64,000 nucleotides of DNA from Metopolophium dirhodum. Lineage: Eukaryota; Arthropoda; Insecta; Hemiptera; Aphididae. The DNA lies in assembly GCF_019925205.1 (NCBI RefSeq), contig NC_083564.1:4097491-4161490 (forward strand), given 5' to 3'. Position 1 is the first letter of the stretch. Every line of letters begins with the position of its first letter. Made by a program: the position numbers and the translations under genes. The notes beneath the pieces were generated by a model. It was not told where the DNA came from and did no database searches. It saw only the letters and a program-made list of their open reading frames with translations. Below are positions 61,301-64,000 of the stretch, piece by piece.

Positions 61301-64000
61301 ATGGAGAGTGAGTAAAATTGAACTCATATAAAAATATTTTATGCTGAAACTTAGATTTTTGTATTAAATGTTATGTTTTTAATTTATCTAGCCTGCCATT
61401 TTGTTTTATTTCCATTAAATATGTATATAATATCGTTTATTTAATTTTAATTAGCTGAATCGTTACAAAGTTCGTGGTCACCATATACGGAGCTGCTACC
61501 TGTTTTGGAGAACATTTTTACAAATGAAAGACCGAATGTAGCATTTTTAAAACGCATATTACGTGCTGCTAAGCCACATTTTTTGAATGTATTTAAGAAC
61601 CCAGTAAGTTGTTGTAAATTTAACGTTTTTAATCGTACATTTTTATATTAAAACCAATAATTTTAGCCAAAAAATGTTAAAAGTCGAGAACAAATAATGA
61701 AAGTTTTGACTGATGGAAAACCAATTCAGAAATTTGAGATGTTGGCATTACCAAAAGATATGGCTGAAGAAGTGCTTATTCTCTCAGATATGTATGATTT
61801 AGATGAACTCATGTCTTTGGAACTTTTAAATACTGGTAACTGAATATCTGTCTTAACACTTATTTCACTGATTTTAAATAGAATATATAAAATTCATTTG
61901 AAACTATAAATTAATACGATGCAGATAATTATTATATATTTTTTTTCTAAAAATTATATATTATATTATTTGAAGGAATTTAATGAATAAAAATGTTTTT
62001 TTTAATTAAAAATAGCTCGATACCAAAATCCAAAATATCCAGAACTTTGCCGAGGTTTAGTAGCAGTATTGTTGTATTATAATGCTCATCGTATGCTAGC
62101 ATCTTCATTAAGACTTCTCATTGAAGGAAGCACAGGTCGTACTTGGATGCCACGTGTAGATCCAGCATGTGCACAACATCTTGGCCAATTTGTTGATCAA
62201 CTAATGAATGATGGATTATTTATTAATATTTTAAGTAATTATACTTCTTAATTTTAATTTTATCTGTATTTTTACTTAAAATTTTTATTTTTTATTTAGT
62301 TGTATTAGAGAACAAAGATTTGACTAAAGAAATTGAATTGCTTCAAAAAAATAAAGCAATTGGTGGTCCAAAACATCACCAACTTGTTGTGAGCTTATTT
62401 ACTGAAATTCGTACAATGTTAGCAGAATGTGTATTTTATTATTCTATTCAATTTGGATTATCAAAACAACAATTAATTAGGTAAGTTATAACATTTCAAT
62501 TTTCAATTTTCAATTAAATACTATCATTTACTTTTAAAGTGTTATTATTTATCCTTAACATATCATTTTATTTAGTTTATTACAACATTTGCAAAAGATA
62601 AAACCAGATGTAGAATCGCATGGAGTGGTTAGCAAAGTACCTTTATTTATGGTGACTTCATTTTTATATGCTATTGATTTGGGTTGTATGAATAATACTC
62701 AAGAAATTAGTGGTGGTAATTCAACAAATAATAAAACACACCTATTTGATATATTTATTATTAAAAAAAAAAAATTTTTAGATACTAAGGAGCAATTTTT
62801 AACTTCGGCATATACTGAACTTACTTCACACAATTGGGAATGGCCAGAACTGAAAAGTATTGCTACTTTTGGATTAGCTGTAGCATTCTCAAAATTACGT
62901 TCTTCACAACATGTATTTCAGGATAAAAATTTATTCAAAATTGATGAAACATTAATTAGCAATGCTATGGATACTAAAGTATTTAGATTTTTGAACCAAA
63001 ATATTGCTCCTTCAGAATTTCTTCATTATGTGGTACGTATCATACGTTTTTATATAAAATAAAGTTTAAAAAAAAGAAATTAATTTTGAGTACTGAAAAG
63101 TACTTGAAAATTATATTACTGTTTTCTAGATGGTATCAACATAATACATTTTGTATTTATTAAAAACAATATCAGTATATACAATATCTCCAATAACCAT
63201 ATTATGTGTTAGTCTTATTAAATTGAATAAATTATAAATCATCATAAAAAATTTCTGAAATACTGATACACTGTACCACATTATTTAATTTAAAAACAAT
63301 TTTTTTTTAGGAATTCATGATAAAAAAATTTCATCAATTGATTACTGAATTTATTGTTATGATGCCACATACCGTCAAAGAAATAAGAAACAAATCAGAT
63401 GAAATAGCACATACAATTTTAATTTATTACCAAGTAATTTATACTAACAATGTTTTAAATGATCTAATTTTATTTAATCAATTGCATTTTTAGGAAGGAT
63501 TAGAACCTCCAGCAAGTGAAGAAAACCATTTTGAACAATTGTTAATGTTGATGGCAGCATTGTATGCAAAAGATCCATTAGAATTGAACTTGAATTTGGA
63601 TTATTGGCCACCATCTCGTGAACAATTAAAAACGATCAAGATGTCATCATTTTTAACGACACAAAAATTTCAAGCTTCATTATACAGATTTATCTGTCAA
63701 ACTGGTGACATGTTGCCTCACATGTTATTTGTACCATATTTAAATATGTTAAGCTCATTAGCAACAACTGAAACTGGGGCTGAAAATGTGTTTAATCACT
63801 TTCATTCTAATGCAACTAATTCAAATCTTACTTGGGATCACTTTTTCAAAACTTTTTTGAGATATTATACAAATTTAAGACAAGAAAATATCCCTCCAAC
63901 CGACACTGTGTACAAAAGAGGACATCAAAAAGGTATTACTGCTCTTGAAATACAAGGACTTCAAGCTGTATTAAAATTAATCAGAAATGTAGCAGGTTTG
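61301..64000 (+). CDS. Nucleoporin Nup205, N-terminal part
   Basis: Scaffold protein of the inner ring of the nuclear pore complex, binding Nup93. Eight exons are visible, all phase-consistent: 61301-61307, 61455-61603, 61667-61835, 62016-62234, 62300-62480, 62576-63032, 63311-63433, 63494 to the window end, giving 604 codons of a protein usually near 2,000 residues. Recognisable family segments: PHFLNVFKNP, EEVLILSDMYDLDELMSLEL, PELCRGLVAVLLYYNAHRML, QFVDQLMNDGLF, EIRTMLAECVFYYSIQFGLS, DMLPHMLFVPYLNML, and NLTWDHFFKTFLRYY. The first exon carries only MET-E context (ATGGAGA then GTGAGT), which is unusually short; it rests on phase and splice sites. Exon 6 carries a lysine run and an asparagine/threonine-rich linker. 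The gene continues beyond the window. Confidence 0.93.

Noticed and set aside
1..64000. CRISPR arrays, bacterial operons or endogenous viral genes
   Set aside because: No regularly spaced short repeats, no ribosome-binding-site gene strings and no viral protein motifs were seen.

Overview
The window looks like nuclear DNA of an aphid-like hemipteran insect. This is inference: it is strongly AT-rich, its genes are insect-type and split by introns, introns and gaps are packed with small DNA transposons, and one remnant resembles the MULE-type transposases common in aphids. No bacterial, organellar or viral gene was recognised. Two strands of evidence support the gene models: conserved protein blocks, and exon joins whose GT-AG (once GC-AG) sites and codon phases agree from exon to exon.

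Layout: (1) 1.4-9.7 kb, plus strand: the 3' part of a yellow/MRJP-family gene, two GC-rich exons about 7.4 kb apart in matching phase. (2) 9.7-24.3 kb: gene-poor DNA with a GTTAA-rich inverted-repeat element, a 5S-like SINE, many copies of one element family with fixed ends, a MULE remnant and one orphan exon candidate. (3) 24.3-46.8 kb, minus strand: a complete B56 (B') regulatory subunit of protein phosphatase 2A in 13 coding exons, with an alternative first coding exon at 39 kb that has the right splice phase and a CpG-rich block upstream of it. Its 15 kb intron holds a tRNA-like or 5S-like SINE, a TTAA-flanked palindromic MITE, a Jockey-like LINE fragment and hAT-type elements. (4) 46.8-54.4 kb: intergenic, with nested hAT-type elements that still show 8-bp target duplications. 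(5) 54.4-57.5 kb, minus: a membrane-anchored gamma-glutamyltranspeptidase-like protein in 7 exons whose catalytic signature is eroded. (6) 59.4-60.8 kb, minus: an intronless RNA polymerase III subunit RPC3 gene. (7) 61.3 kb to the end, plus: the first eight exons of nucleoporin Nup205, head to head with RPC3 across a 486-bp shared promoter.

The genes do not form one pathway. RPC3 (tRNA and 5S transcription), Nup205 (nuclear pore scaffold) and B56 (PP2A targeting) are housekeeping genes with AT-rich codons; the yellow-family gene is GC- and CpG-rich. The least ordinary items are the GGT-like possible pseudoenzyme, three SINEs with different heads but a shared 3' tail, the alternative B56 start exon, and the stack of nested non-autonomous transposons.
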